DNA of 34,861 nucleotides, taken from an uncultured Verrucomicrobia subdivision 3 bacterium (GTDB lineage: Bacteria; Verrucomicrobiota; Verrucomicrobiia; Limisphaerales; UBA11358). Positions within the stretch are counted from its first letter, which is position 1. The number at the start of each line of letters is the position of its first letter. The translations under genes were made by a program, and so were the position numbers. The stretch spans positions 1 to 34,861 of the forward strand of contig CAJAQO010000300.1 in assembly GCA_903944085.1 (NCBI GenBank). Direction: 5' to 3'. Shown piece by piece: positions 24,322 to 33,100 of this stretch. A model generated the notes under the pieces. The model was not told where the DNA came from. It worked only from the letters and a program-made list of their open reading frames with translations, and made no database searches.

Positions 24322-26064
24322 ATGCCAAACAAACCTTCTCTCGCACCGGGTCAAAAAGGATCCGGCGGTGTGCGACTGGCCGCAATGCTCTGGCTCGCGA
24401 CTGCCGGCGCTCACGCGGCGGATGAAATTCCCACGGCGAAGTTCACCGACATCACGAAGGAAGCCGGCATCACCTTCGTGCAAAACAACGGCGCTTACGG
24501 CGACAAATTGCTGCCCGAATCCATGGGCGGCGGCGTGGCGTTTTTGGATTACGACAACGACGGCCATCAGGATTTGCTTTTCATCAATTCGACCTACTGG
24601 CCGGGACACATTCCTGACGGCAAATCGGCGACAACGATGGCGCTCTATCATAACGACGGCCACGGCCACTTCACCGACGTCACCAAAGATTCAGGTTTGG
24701 ACGTGAGTTTTTACGGCACCGGCGTGGCTGTTGGCGATTACGACAACGACGGCTTGCCCGATGTGTTTATCACCGCCGTCGGCGGTAACCGCCTGTTCCA
24801 CAATGAAGGCCACGGAAAGTTTCGCGACGTCACGCGGGAAGCCGGCATTGGGGCTTCGACGAATGATTGGAGCATGGGCGCGGCGTTTATTGATTACGAC
24901 AACGACGGCAAACTCGACTTGTTTGTCTGCAATTATGTGCAATGGTCGCCGGAGATTGACCGGGCCAAGAGTTATGAACTCCCAAACATCGGGCGTGCTT
25001 ACGGCCCGCCCCGCAATTTCGCCGGCACTTTTCCGCGCCTTTATCACAACGACGGCCACGGGCATTTCACCGATGTGTCGGCCAAGGCCGGCGTGCAGGT
25101 CAAAGATCCAGCCACCGGATTGCCAATGGCCAAATCGCTCGCGGTGGCGCCGGTGGATGTGGACAACGACGGCTGGATTGATCTGGTGGTTGCGAATGAC
25201 ACGGTGCCGAATTTTCTTTTTCATAACGAGCACGACGGCACGTTCAAGGAAATCGGCGCGCGTTCGGGCGTCGCCTACGACGCTTACGGCCTCGTCCGTG
25301 GGGCAATGGGCATTGACTCCGCGCGTTTCCGCAATGACGGCACGCTCGGCATCGCCATCGGCAACTACGCCAATGAAATGAACGCGCTCTACGTGGCCCA
25401 GCGCGATTCGCTGCTGTTTGCCGATGAAGCCACGCGGGAAGGCGTCGGCTTGGCCAGTCAAAAACTATTAAAATTCGGACTCTTTTTCTTCGATTACGAT
25501 CTTGATGGCCGGCTCGACGTGCTCACCGCCAACGGCCACCTCGAACCCGAAATCAATCGCGTCCAGTCCAACCAGCAATATCGTCAGCCGGCGCAACTCT
25601 TTTGGAACAGCGGCGGGAGCCGAGGCGCGAACTTCATGCCCGTGCCGCCGGAAAAATGTGGCACTGATCTTTTCAAGCCGATCGTCGGTCGCGGCGCGGC
25701 CTTTGCCGACATTGACGGCGATGGCGACCTCGACGTGGTGCTCACGCAAATTGCCGGCCCGCCGCTGCTGCTGCGCAATGATCAGAATTTGCATCACCAC
25801 TGGATTCGCCTGAAGCTCGTCGGCACGAAAAGCAATCGCGACGCCATCGGCGCGTGGATCAAGGTGCGCGTTGGCGGCCACACCTTGTCGCGGCAGGTGA
25901 TGCCCACACGCAGTTATCTCTCGCAATCAGAGTTGCCCGTCACGATTGGCTTGGGTGAAGCAACCCAGCCGGACGCGGTTGAAATCTTGTGGCCGGGTGG
26001 CTCGACCCAAAAAATCAATCCTCCGGCGATTGACCGTTTGACGGTAATCACCGAAGCGCCATGA
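24322..26064 (+). CDS. Secreted CRTAC1-family protein (FG-GAP + ASPIC/UnbV), paralogue of the 16046-17902 gene
   Basis: 580 residues. The N-terminus has a signal peptide ending near AHAADE (residue about 33). An ATG at codon 22 is a possible alternative start. Unlike its paralogue it has no cytoplasmic tail or membrane anchor, so it is probably released into the periplasm or beyond. Asp-rich loops (DYDNDGHQDLLF, DYDNDGLPDVF, DYDNDGKLDLF, DVDNDGWIDLV, DYDLDGRLDVL, DIDGDGDLDVV) and the ASPIC/UnbV end match the paralogue almost residue for residue. It is divergent from the kinase gene and 48 bases upstream of the asparagine-synthetase-like gene. It could therefore belong either to the cytochrome region functionally or to the enzyme cassette that follows. 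Confidence 0.88.
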   Translation: MPNKPSLAPGQKGSGGVRLAAMLWLATAGAHAADEIPTAKFTDITKEAGITFVQNNGAYGDKLLPESMGGGVAFLDYDNDGHQDLLFINSTYWPGHIPDGKSATTMALYHNDGHGHFTDVTKDSGLDVSFYGTGVAVGDYDNDGLPDVFITAVGGNRLFHNEGHGKFRDVTREAGIGASTNDWSMGAAFIDYDNDGKLDLFVCNYVQWSPEIDRAKSYELPNIGRAYGPPRNFAGTFPRLYHNDGHGHFTDVSAKAGVQVKDPATGLPMAKSLAVAPVDVDNDGWIDLVVANDTVPNFLFHNEHDGTFKEIGARSGVAYDAYGLVRGAMGIDSARFRNDGTLGIAIGNYANEMNALYVAQRDSLLFADEATREGVGLASQKLLKFGLFFFDYDLDGRLDVLTANGHLEPEINRVQSNQQYRQPAQLFWNSGGSRGANFMPVPPEKCGTDLFKPIVGRGAAFADIDGDGDLDVVLTQIAGPPLLLRNDQNLHHHWIRLKLVGTKSNRDAIGAWIKVRVGGHTLSRQVMPTRSYLSQSELPVTIGLGEATQPDAVEILWPGGSTQKINPPAIDRLTVITEAP

Positions 26065-26112
26065 CGTTTTTACGAGATTGAAATTCCCAATCAAACCGAC
26101 GAAAATCCGGCT

Positions 26113-27432
26113 ATGAATGACTACATCGAACGCGTGGTTGATCTCCTCGATCCTTCACTCAATCAAATCAACAATATGGCGCCCGAAGAAGCGCGCCAGC
26201 GAGTGCTGTCGGGCAAGGCCGAATCTGTGCGAGCGATTGACGGCTCATTCGCTCTGCTCGCGCGTGATGGCAAAACCGTGCGGTTGGCGCGTTCGATGGA
26301 TCGTCCGATGCGCTACTTTCTCGCCAAGCGTGCGGAAGGGCCAGCGCTGATCGTGGCTGACCGCATTGATGCCATTTTTAATCAGCTCAAGGCCGAGGGA
26401 CTTCACGGACAATTTCATCCGAGTTACACCCGCATGGTGCCCGCGCATTACATCGTGGAACTGCAACTCATCGGCTGCCCCGATCCTGATCCGACTTACA
26501 CCCGGTATTTCACGCCGCAGCGCAATTCCCTTTCCACCGATCTCGACGAAATCGGCCGCCGCTATATCGGCGCGCTGGCGGATGAAATTGCCAAGTGGCT
26601 GAAACGGATTTCTTCAAGTGAACCCATCGGCGTGGCATTTTCCGGCGGCGTTGACAGCGGCGCGGTTTTTCTCGTGACGTATCAGGTGATGCGCCAGTTG
26701 GGAATGAGTCCCGGCCGGCTCAAAGCATTCACGCTGAATCTGGGCGATGGCCCGGATATCCAGCAGGCGCGCAAATTTCTGGAGCAACTTGGCCTCGGGC
26801 TGTTTCTTGAACCGATCGAAGCCGAGCTGTCCACGCTCGATATCGCGGAAACGCTGCGCATCGTGGAAGATTACAAACCGCTGGATGTCGAATGCGCCTC
26901 GATGGGCCTAGCGTTGTGCCGTGGTATCCGGGCGCGGTATCCAGATTGGAAACATCTCGTGGATGGCGACGGCGGCGACGAAAATTTGAAGGACTATCCC
27001 ATCGAGGAAAATCCCGAACTGACCATCCGCAGCGTGGTGAACAACTTGATGCTCTATCAGGAAGGCTGGGGCGTGGGCCGCATCAAACACTCGCTCACTT
27101 ACAGCGGCGGCTTGAGCCGCAGCTATCTGCGCACCTATGGACCCGGCCGGCATTTCGGCTTTGCCGGATTCAGCCCATTCACGCGGCCCAATGTCATCGC
27201 TGTGGCGGAAGGCATTCCGTTCACGACGCTCACCGACATGTCCGTGGAAAAACTTTACGCGCTCAAAGGCGAGATCGTCGCGCGCGGCGTGAAAGCCATT
27301 ACCGGTCTCGACATGCCGGTGTTTGCCAAACGGCGTTTTCAACACGGTGCGGTTTCCGTCGAGCGGCTTCGCGAGCGCACCTCCGGGCAGGAAGCCGAAT
27401 ATCGGAAACAATTTCTGGCCCTCTACCACTAA
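26113..27432 (+). CDS. Asparagine-synthetase-like ATP-dependent amide ligase lacking glutaminase cysteine
   Basis: 439 residues, shorter than AsnB (about 550-600). The first 130 or so residues resemble a reduced Ntn-type domain (IDGSFALLARDGKTVRLARS). Residue 2 is Asn (MNDY), not the Cys needed for glutamine hydrolysis. The synthetase domain has the PP-loop SGGVDS (residues 177-182), the segment AFTLNLGDGPDIQQA, and the aspartate-rich VDGDGGDENLKDYP. This pattern occurs in beta-lactam synthetase and in amide-forming enzymes of peptide and natural-product pathways. These adenylate a carboxylate and use an amine other than glutamine-derived ammonia. It is nine bases upstream of the radical SAM gene. 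No peptide precursor or amine-supplying gene is visible, so the substrate is open. Confidence 0.83.
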   Translation: MNDYIERVVDLLDPSLNQINNMAPEEARQRVLSGKAESVRAIDGSFALLARDGKTVRLARSMDRPMRYFLAKRAEGPALIVADRIDAIFNQLKAEGLHGQFHPSYTRMVPAHYIVELQLIGCPDPDPTYTRYFTPQRNSLSTDLDEIGRRYIGALADEIAKWLKRISSSEPIGVAFSGGVDSGAVFLVTYQVMRQLGMSPGRLKAFTLNLGDGPDIQQARKFLEQLGLGLFLEPIEAELSTLDIAETLRIVEDYKPLDVECASMGLALCRGIRARYPDWKHLVDGDGGDENLKDYPIEENPELTIRSVVNNLMLYQEGWGVGRIKHSLTYSGGLSRSYLRTYGPGRHFGFAGFSPFTRPNVIAVAEGIPFTTLTDMSVEKLYALKGEIVARGVKAITGLDMPVFAKRRFQHGAVSVERLRERTSGQEAEYRKQFLALYH

Positions 27433-27441
27433 GCTCCGACT

Positions 27442-28401
27442 GTGGCGACAGTAGTTCCTGTCGAATGGAATCGCGAGCGGATCGTGGCGGAACGTCCGCC
27501 GCGCGCCATCACGTTGGATCCTTTCAAGCCATACGCGTTTTTTCTCGAGGACGAACTCGCCGCCTCGGGACGCGTCGTCAGTTCCGGCACAATCTTGCTC
27601 ACGAACAAGGAATGTCCTTGGCGTTGCTTGATGTGCGATTTGTGGAAAAACACGCTCACCGAAATCGTGCCGCCCGGCGCGATTCCGCGGCAGATTGAAT
27701 TCGCGCTCACGCAACTCGGCGGCTCGCCACAACAAATCAAACTCTACAACAGCGGCAGCTTCTTTGATCCCGCCGCCATTCCGCTGGGGGATTATCCAGA
27801 AATCGCGCGCAAGATTTCCTTCGCAAAACATGTCGCGGTAGAATCGCATCCGCGGCTCATCGGCGAAAAGGCGCTGCGCCTGCGCGATCTGCTTTCCGGT
27901 TCGCTGGAAGTGGCGCTGGGGTTGGAAACTGTTCATCCGCAAGTGCTGCCGCGCTTGAACAAAAAGTTCGACCTCGGCCATTTTTCCCGCGCGGCTAAAT
28001 TTCTACGCCAAGCGGGAATCGCGCTGCGCGCCTTCGTGCTGGTGAAGCCGCCCTTTCTGGATGACGCCGCAGGAATTGAGTGGGCGGTAAAATCAGCGGC
28101 ATTTGCGTTTTCGTGTGGTGCCACGGTGGTCTCACTGATTCCAACACGTGGCGGCAACGGCGCGCTGGAGCGACTCCGGGACATGGGAGATTTCGCACCG
28201 CCACGACTCGTAACACTGGAAAGCGCCTTGGAACAGTCTCTGAACCTGAAGGCTGGCAGAGTCTTCGCCGACACCTGGGACTTGGAAAAGTTTTCGACAT
28301 GCTCCGTCTGTTTGGAAAAACGGCGACAGCGCCTGCTCGCGATGAACCGGTCGCAAAAAATTCTTTCGCGAATTGATTGCAAATTCTGCGGCGGCACATG
28401 A
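27442..28401 (+). CDS. Radical SAM protein, COG1244/RaSEA-like
   Basis: 319 residues from a GTG start nine bases after the previous stop. The radical SAM cluster motif is C58-x3-C62-x2-C65 (CPWRCLMCDLW), preceded by GTILLTNKE. The sequence around it and KLYNSGSFFDP, VAVESHPRL and LEVALGLETVHPQVLPRLNK resemble COG1244 proteins, related to the archaeosine-pathway enzyme RaSEA. The C-terminus has two further cysteine pairs, C287/C290 (CSVC) and C313/C316 (CKFC), which could bind an auxiliary iron-sulfur cluster or zinc. The stop overlaps the next start (ATGA), so it is translationally coupled to the flavoprotein gene. The substrate is unknown, and a tRNA-modification role is not supported by the neighbours. 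Confidence 0.85.
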   Translation: MATVVPVEWNRERIVAERPPRAITLDPFKPYAFFLEDELAASGRVVSSGTILLTNKECPWRCLMCDLWKNTLTEIVPPGAIPRQIEFALTQLGGSPQQIKLYNSGSFFDPAAIPLGDYPEIARKISFAKHVAVESHPRLIGEKALRLRDLLSGSLEVALGLETVHPQVLPRLNKKFDLGHFSRAAKFLRQAGIALRAFVLVKPPFLDDAAGIEWAVKSAAFAFSCGATVVSLIPTRGGNGALERLRDMGDFAPPRLVTLESALEQSLNLKAGRVFADTWDLEKFSTCSVCLEKRRQRLLAMNRSQKILSRIDCKFCGGT

Positions 28402-29957
28402 GCAAACTGCATTTTCAAATCGCCATCGTTGGTTCAGGCTTCGCCGGTTCGCTCCTGGCGATGATTACGCGCCGCCTCGGACTTTCGACGGTATTGATCG
28501 AGCGCGGACGACATCCACGTTTCGTCATCGGCGAATCTTCAACGCCGCTGGCCAATCTGCTGCTGGAAGAAATCTCGGTCGAGCATGATCTGCCGTTGGT
28601 GCGCCCGCTGTGCAAATGGGGCACATGGCAGAAACAGCTTCCACAACTTGCCTGCGGACTGAAACGCGGGTTCACGTTTTATCATCACGAGTTTGGCAAG
28701 CCGTTCACCACCGCTGCCGGACATCAAAATCAACTTCTGGTAGGCGCGAGTCCGAATGCAGAAGTCGCCGACACCCATTGGTATCGCCCCGACTTCGATC
28801 ACTACTTGGTCAGGCAGATCCAGCAGCTTGGAATCACTTATCTCGACGAAACCAAGCTGATCAGCGCCCGCGAGCTAACCAACGGAATGAACCTTGCTGG
28901 CACGTGGCACGGCAAACCCGTCGAAATCACCGCCGAGTTTGTCATTGATGCCACCGGGCCGCGCGGCTTCCTGCATCGGGCACTCGGATTGCCGGAGAAA
29001 ACGTTTGCTGCGTTTCCATCCACCCAAGGATTATTCTCTCATTTTCAAAACGTGGGTGCGTTGCCGGAGAATTTTTCAGCGCCTGGCTCAACCCCGCCGT
29101 ATCCGCCAGAGCAGGCGGCGGTGCATCATGTTTTTCCGGGCGGCTGGATTTGGGTTTTGAAGTTCAACAACGGCATCACCAGCGCTGGAGTTGCCGCGAC
29201 CGATGCGGTTGCGAATGAGTTGCATTTCAACACCGGTGAACCGGCGTGGCGGAAGTTGCTGGAGCGACTTCCTTCGCTCACGGAGATTTTCAAATCAGCG
29301 AACGCGGTCATGCCCTTCATCCATTCACCGCGCCTGTCGTTCCAAAGTGGTGTTGTGGCGGGATCGCGCTGGGCATTGCTCCCGTCGGCGGCGGGATTTG
29401 TTGATCCCCTGCTCTCAACGGGATTTCCACTGACGCTCCTCGGCGTCCAGCGCCTGGGCAAAATCTTGAAACTCGGCTGCCACAATTCCAGTTTCCAGGA
29501 ACGGCTCAACGCCTATGCCGCGATGACCGCGCTCGAATTGGAAACCGCCGCCGATCTGATCGGCGCGCTTTACGCCAAGATGAATCGCTTCGAGTCATTC
29601 AAGGAACTGAGCCTGCTCTATTTCGCGTCGGCCAGTTACTCGGAAACCGCCCGGCGTTTGGGCAAGCCGGAACTGGCAAACGGTTTTCTGCTTTGCGCTC
29701 ACCCGGCATTTGCAAATCAGCTCCGACAAATTTGTGAAACGGCCCGCGAACTTGATTCGCCGGATGCTATTAGGAAACTCAGCCGGGCGATTCGCGCAGC
29801 CATTGAACCATTCGATGTCGCCGGACTGACCGATCAATCGCGTCACCCTTGGTATCCCGCGATGACTTCCGATCTGTTGCGCAACGCAAGCAAGGTCAAT
29901 GCGAGCCAGGACGAAATTCGGGCGATGTTCGCGCGTTGCGGCTTGAGATCGAATTGA
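28398..29957 (+). CDS. FAD-dependent oxidoreductase related to flavin-dependent (tryptophan) halogenases
   Basis: 519 residues from the ATG overlapping the radical SAM stop by four bases. A start at 28377 lies within the upstream gene and is disfavoured. The N-terminus has the FAD-binding VGSGFAG (residues 11-17) and GESSTPLANLLLEE, typical of the halogenase/geranylgeranyl-reductase group. A later region has VIDATGPRGFLHRALGL and, near the usual halogenase WxWxIP position, GGWIWVLKF. The two Trp residues are kept, but the Ile-Pro is replaced by Leu-Lys. Halogenation is therefore doubtful; hydroxylation, epoxidation or another flavin oxidation is as likely. The C-terminal 150 residues are helical. 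It completes a three-gene coupled cassette with the ligase-like and radical SAM genes. Confidence 0.82.
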   Translation: MSKLHFQIAIVGSGFAGSLLAMITRRLGLSTVLIERGRHPRFVIGESSTPLANLLLEEISVEHDLPLVRPLCKWGTWQKQLPQLACGLKRGFTFYHHEFGKPFTTAAGHQNQLLVGASPNAEVADTHWYRPDFDHYLVRQIQQLGITYLDETKLISARELTNGMNLAGTWHGKPVEITAEFVIDATGPRGFLHRALGLPEKTFAAFPSTQGLFSHFQNVGALPENFSAPGSTPPYPPEQAAVHHVFPGGWIWVLKFNNGITSAGVAATDAVANELHFNTGEPAWRKLLERLPSLTEIFKSANAVMPFIHSPRLSFQSGVVAGSRWALLPSAAGFVDPLLSTGFPLTLLGVQRLGKILKLGCHNSSFQERLNAYAAMTALELETAADLIGALYAKMNRFESFKELSLLYFASASYSETARRLGKPELANGFLLCAHPAFANQLRQICETARELDSPDAIRKLSRAIRAAIEPFDVAGLTDQSRHPWYPAMTSDLLRNASKVNASQDEIRAMFARCGLRSN

Positions 29958-30026
29958 ACCTGAGTTCCGAAGCTGGTGTCGTGCCGATGCCGGTTGCAAA
30001 CCGAGTTCAGGCGTGTAGTAGTCCGT

Positions 30027-30060
30027 AAAAAAATGAGGTGCCTCTCGCGAGGCACCTCAT
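30027..30060 (-). terminator. Strong rho-independent terminator of the repeat-protein gene
   Basis: A perfect 12-base-pair stem (30033-30044 with 30049-30060) closes a four-base loop. Read on the minus strand it is followed by seven T residues. It lies 58 bases beyond the stop of the gene ending at 30119. On the plus strand there is no T-run, so it would stop the convergent flavoprotein transcript less well. Confidence 0.93.
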
Positions 30061-30118
30061 CAACTAAAACCATTATTGTTTATTGTGGCGGCCAACCAAG
30101 TCCGTCACCAATTCTTCA

Positions 30119-33100
30119 TCATTGTGCCGGGAACACCAGCCGGAAGAATTCCGTAGGATCGTTGCTGTTCAGCGGGAGGCTGACCGCATTGGTGGTCGTC
30201 GATCCCGCCACCGCCACCCAGTTGGTGTAAAGACCGATTGTCAGCGGGTTGACCTGATGTTGCAACTGCCAGCCAATCTGGCTCGCCGGCCATGAGAAGT
30301 TGAGACTGCCGCCACTCACCACCGGATGCAGTGTCACCGGCGTGGACGTGACGCTCACGACCTTGACTTTGCCGTTACCGCCCGGGGCTAACTGGCTAAT
30401 ATCCCACGTCACGGTTTGATTGGGCGTCTGTGAAACCACGCTGCTGAAGGAACCAGTGAAGGATCCCGCACTGAACACCGTGAACGTATCATTCGGTTGC
30501 AATGTCCCGGACAGATTTTTCAAAACCAGCGTTCCGCCGAAGGTGATGCTAGTGGCACCCGTCACCAAGTCGCTCGTCATGGCCGTCTTGTTCACTTCGA
30601 TAACTGTCGTGCTCGTGCCGGCCAGATTCAACGTGCTGCCCAGCGTAAGCGTGCCGATGGAGGCGCCCGGCGAGAGCGTGGCTCCCGCAGAAACCACGAC
30701 CGGTCCGGCAATGGTGCCGTTGCCGCCCAGCGTGCCCGCGCTGACCGTGGTGGTGCCAGTGTAAGTATTAACGCCGTTCAGGTTCAACGTGCCGTTGCCA
30801 ACCTTGGTCAGACCGCCGCCACCGCCGTCCTGCAGAGCCTGGTTGATGGCGATGGTATTTCCAGCCGTGTCAATCGTCGCACCGCCGGACTGGACATATG
30901 CCGACGTCAGACCTTGCATGAAGGTCGCATCACTCTGGCTGGCCACCAGCTTGCCGCCGTTGAAGTTAAACGTGGAGCTACCGGCGTGGCCGACATTCAC
31001 TTCGCTAACGGTCAGCGTGCCGCCGGCAAGCAGGTTCATGGTGCCAGAACTACCGGCGTCCCTGGTAAATTGGAGATGGCTCAAGAACGCCGATCCCGGA
31101 CCCAGGTTCCAGATGCCAGTGCCAACACTTGCAGCACCGAGATACGTATCGCTCTGGACACTGGTGAGGGTGCCGCCGGTCTGAGTGATGGTTCCGGGGC
31201 CGCCGTCGCCGATGGACAGGTCGCCACCCCCGGTTAAGGTAAATAATCCGCCGGAAAGGTTAAAGTTGCCGGTGGCACCGTTCGCACCGATCGGAACCCA
31301 GCCACCGGTGACGTTCATCACGCCGTTGCCGCTTAGGTTATAAGTGCCATTGGCAGGGCCGTAGTTACCTGAACCTGTGCCGATATAGATCCAATCGCTT
31401 GCAACATTCGTGCCGCTGGACTGGTTGAATGTTCCCACGCCGGCACCATCATTGCCACCATTGCCAATCCACCACTGGTCGTCATTGTTTATATAGCCAC
31501 CGGTCTGGTTGACTGAGTTGGCACTGGAATTCTGATCACCGATGATTATGGTTCCGTTGCCACCAAGGTGATGGATCGTGCCGCCGCTGATGTTGAGCGT
31601 CGCCGTGCCACCAGCATTACCAGCACCCGGATCACGGCCAATTTGGAACCAACTGTGCGAGATCAACAAGCCACCGCTAATGTTCATGGTGCTGTTCCAG
31701 CCGCGTTCGGCAACGTGCAACTCACCAAATGCTTCCAGCGTGCCGCCAGACTGATTGAAGGTGGCGGTGCCCCCATTGCCATCACGGCCGATCGTGAACC
31801 AGCTACCCATACCTGCGTGACCGACGGTTGTCGAGCCACCATTCAAGTTATAGATGGCAGTTCCGTCAACACTTCCAACATCAAGGTCACTGTCGCAAGT
31901 GAGCGTGGTGCCGGCATACTGGTTGAGAGTGCCTGTGCCAGGGCCACCATTGTCGCCACCAATGTAGAACCGATAGTTATTGTTGGGGTTGGTCTTGTGG
32001 ATTACGGCGGTGTTGGTCAAGTTGAGGACACCAAACCCACCATAGCCCAAGCGGAAGTCGTTTTGCACGATAAGCTGCGACGTGCCGCTGATGTTGTTGG
32101 TGGAGATATCGCCACCATGTTCACTCAACCACCAGTGAGCATTGTCGGTGATCGTGCCCGCGCTCATGTTCAATGTTCCAACCGAATTATTTGCGGACGC
32201 GGTGATGAACGAGTTTTGGTCATTGAAGACCGTCCCGCCTGTCATGTTGAATGTTCCCGTGGCGCCGTCACGGCCAATGACCACCCAGTTGTGGACATTG
32301 AGCGCTCCGCCGCTTAAATTGTAAGTGGCGGTGGCGTTGGCATTATTCCCAACGTAAAGCTGCTGGTTTCCAGTAATGATGTTAACCGTGCTGTTCGTCT
32401 GGTTGAATACGGCATTGACCGGGTAGCCACCGGCATCACCAATTTCAAAGGCACTACTCTGACCTTCAAAATTCAATGTCGAATTGGTCAACGTCATCGT
32501 CGCGGTTCCGTTGGTCTGGCCAACAAAGAAGTTATTGCGAACCCACAGGGTCGTATTGGTCAAGGTCATTGACGTATTAACGCCACTATCAAAACCCATG
32601 TAAAGGTTGCGGATATAGTTGGTCTGACCAGCGGTGCCATCAAGGAGCACCGAACCGCCCCGGACCCGATAGGTGGAACCACCCACATTATATCCGGTAA
32701 GGTCGTTGGTGCCAGCAGCGACATAGGCAAGTTGGGACGGACCCTGCTTTTGGAATTCGCCGCCGTTGCCAGTGACCAGTCCAGTCAAGGTGACATTGTT
32801 CACGGAATTAAACCCGCCGGGATTGACGCCAGCGGCCGTGGTGTAGGGACGATTGATGGTCACAGCCGGTCCAGAGTAATTCAAGACGCCACCCCCGAAA
32901 ACCAAGTTCGTGGGACTTGCCCCGGCTTTGCCGAGTGGGCTGGCCACACCGAAGCTGGCCAGATTGGTGACATTCAAAATGCCGTTAGCAACCACCGTGG
33001 GGCCAGTGTAATCATTCGTAGTGAGAATGGTCACAACATTCGAGCCCATTTTGGTAAGGCCGTAAGCACCGCTGATCTTGCCCGGGCCACTGAGCGCATA

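Noticed and set aside
26072-26096. Possible hairpin (GATTG ... CAATC) between the CRTAC1 and ligase-like genes
   Set aside because: The stem is only five base pairs with a seven-base loop and no T-run, which is too weak to call.
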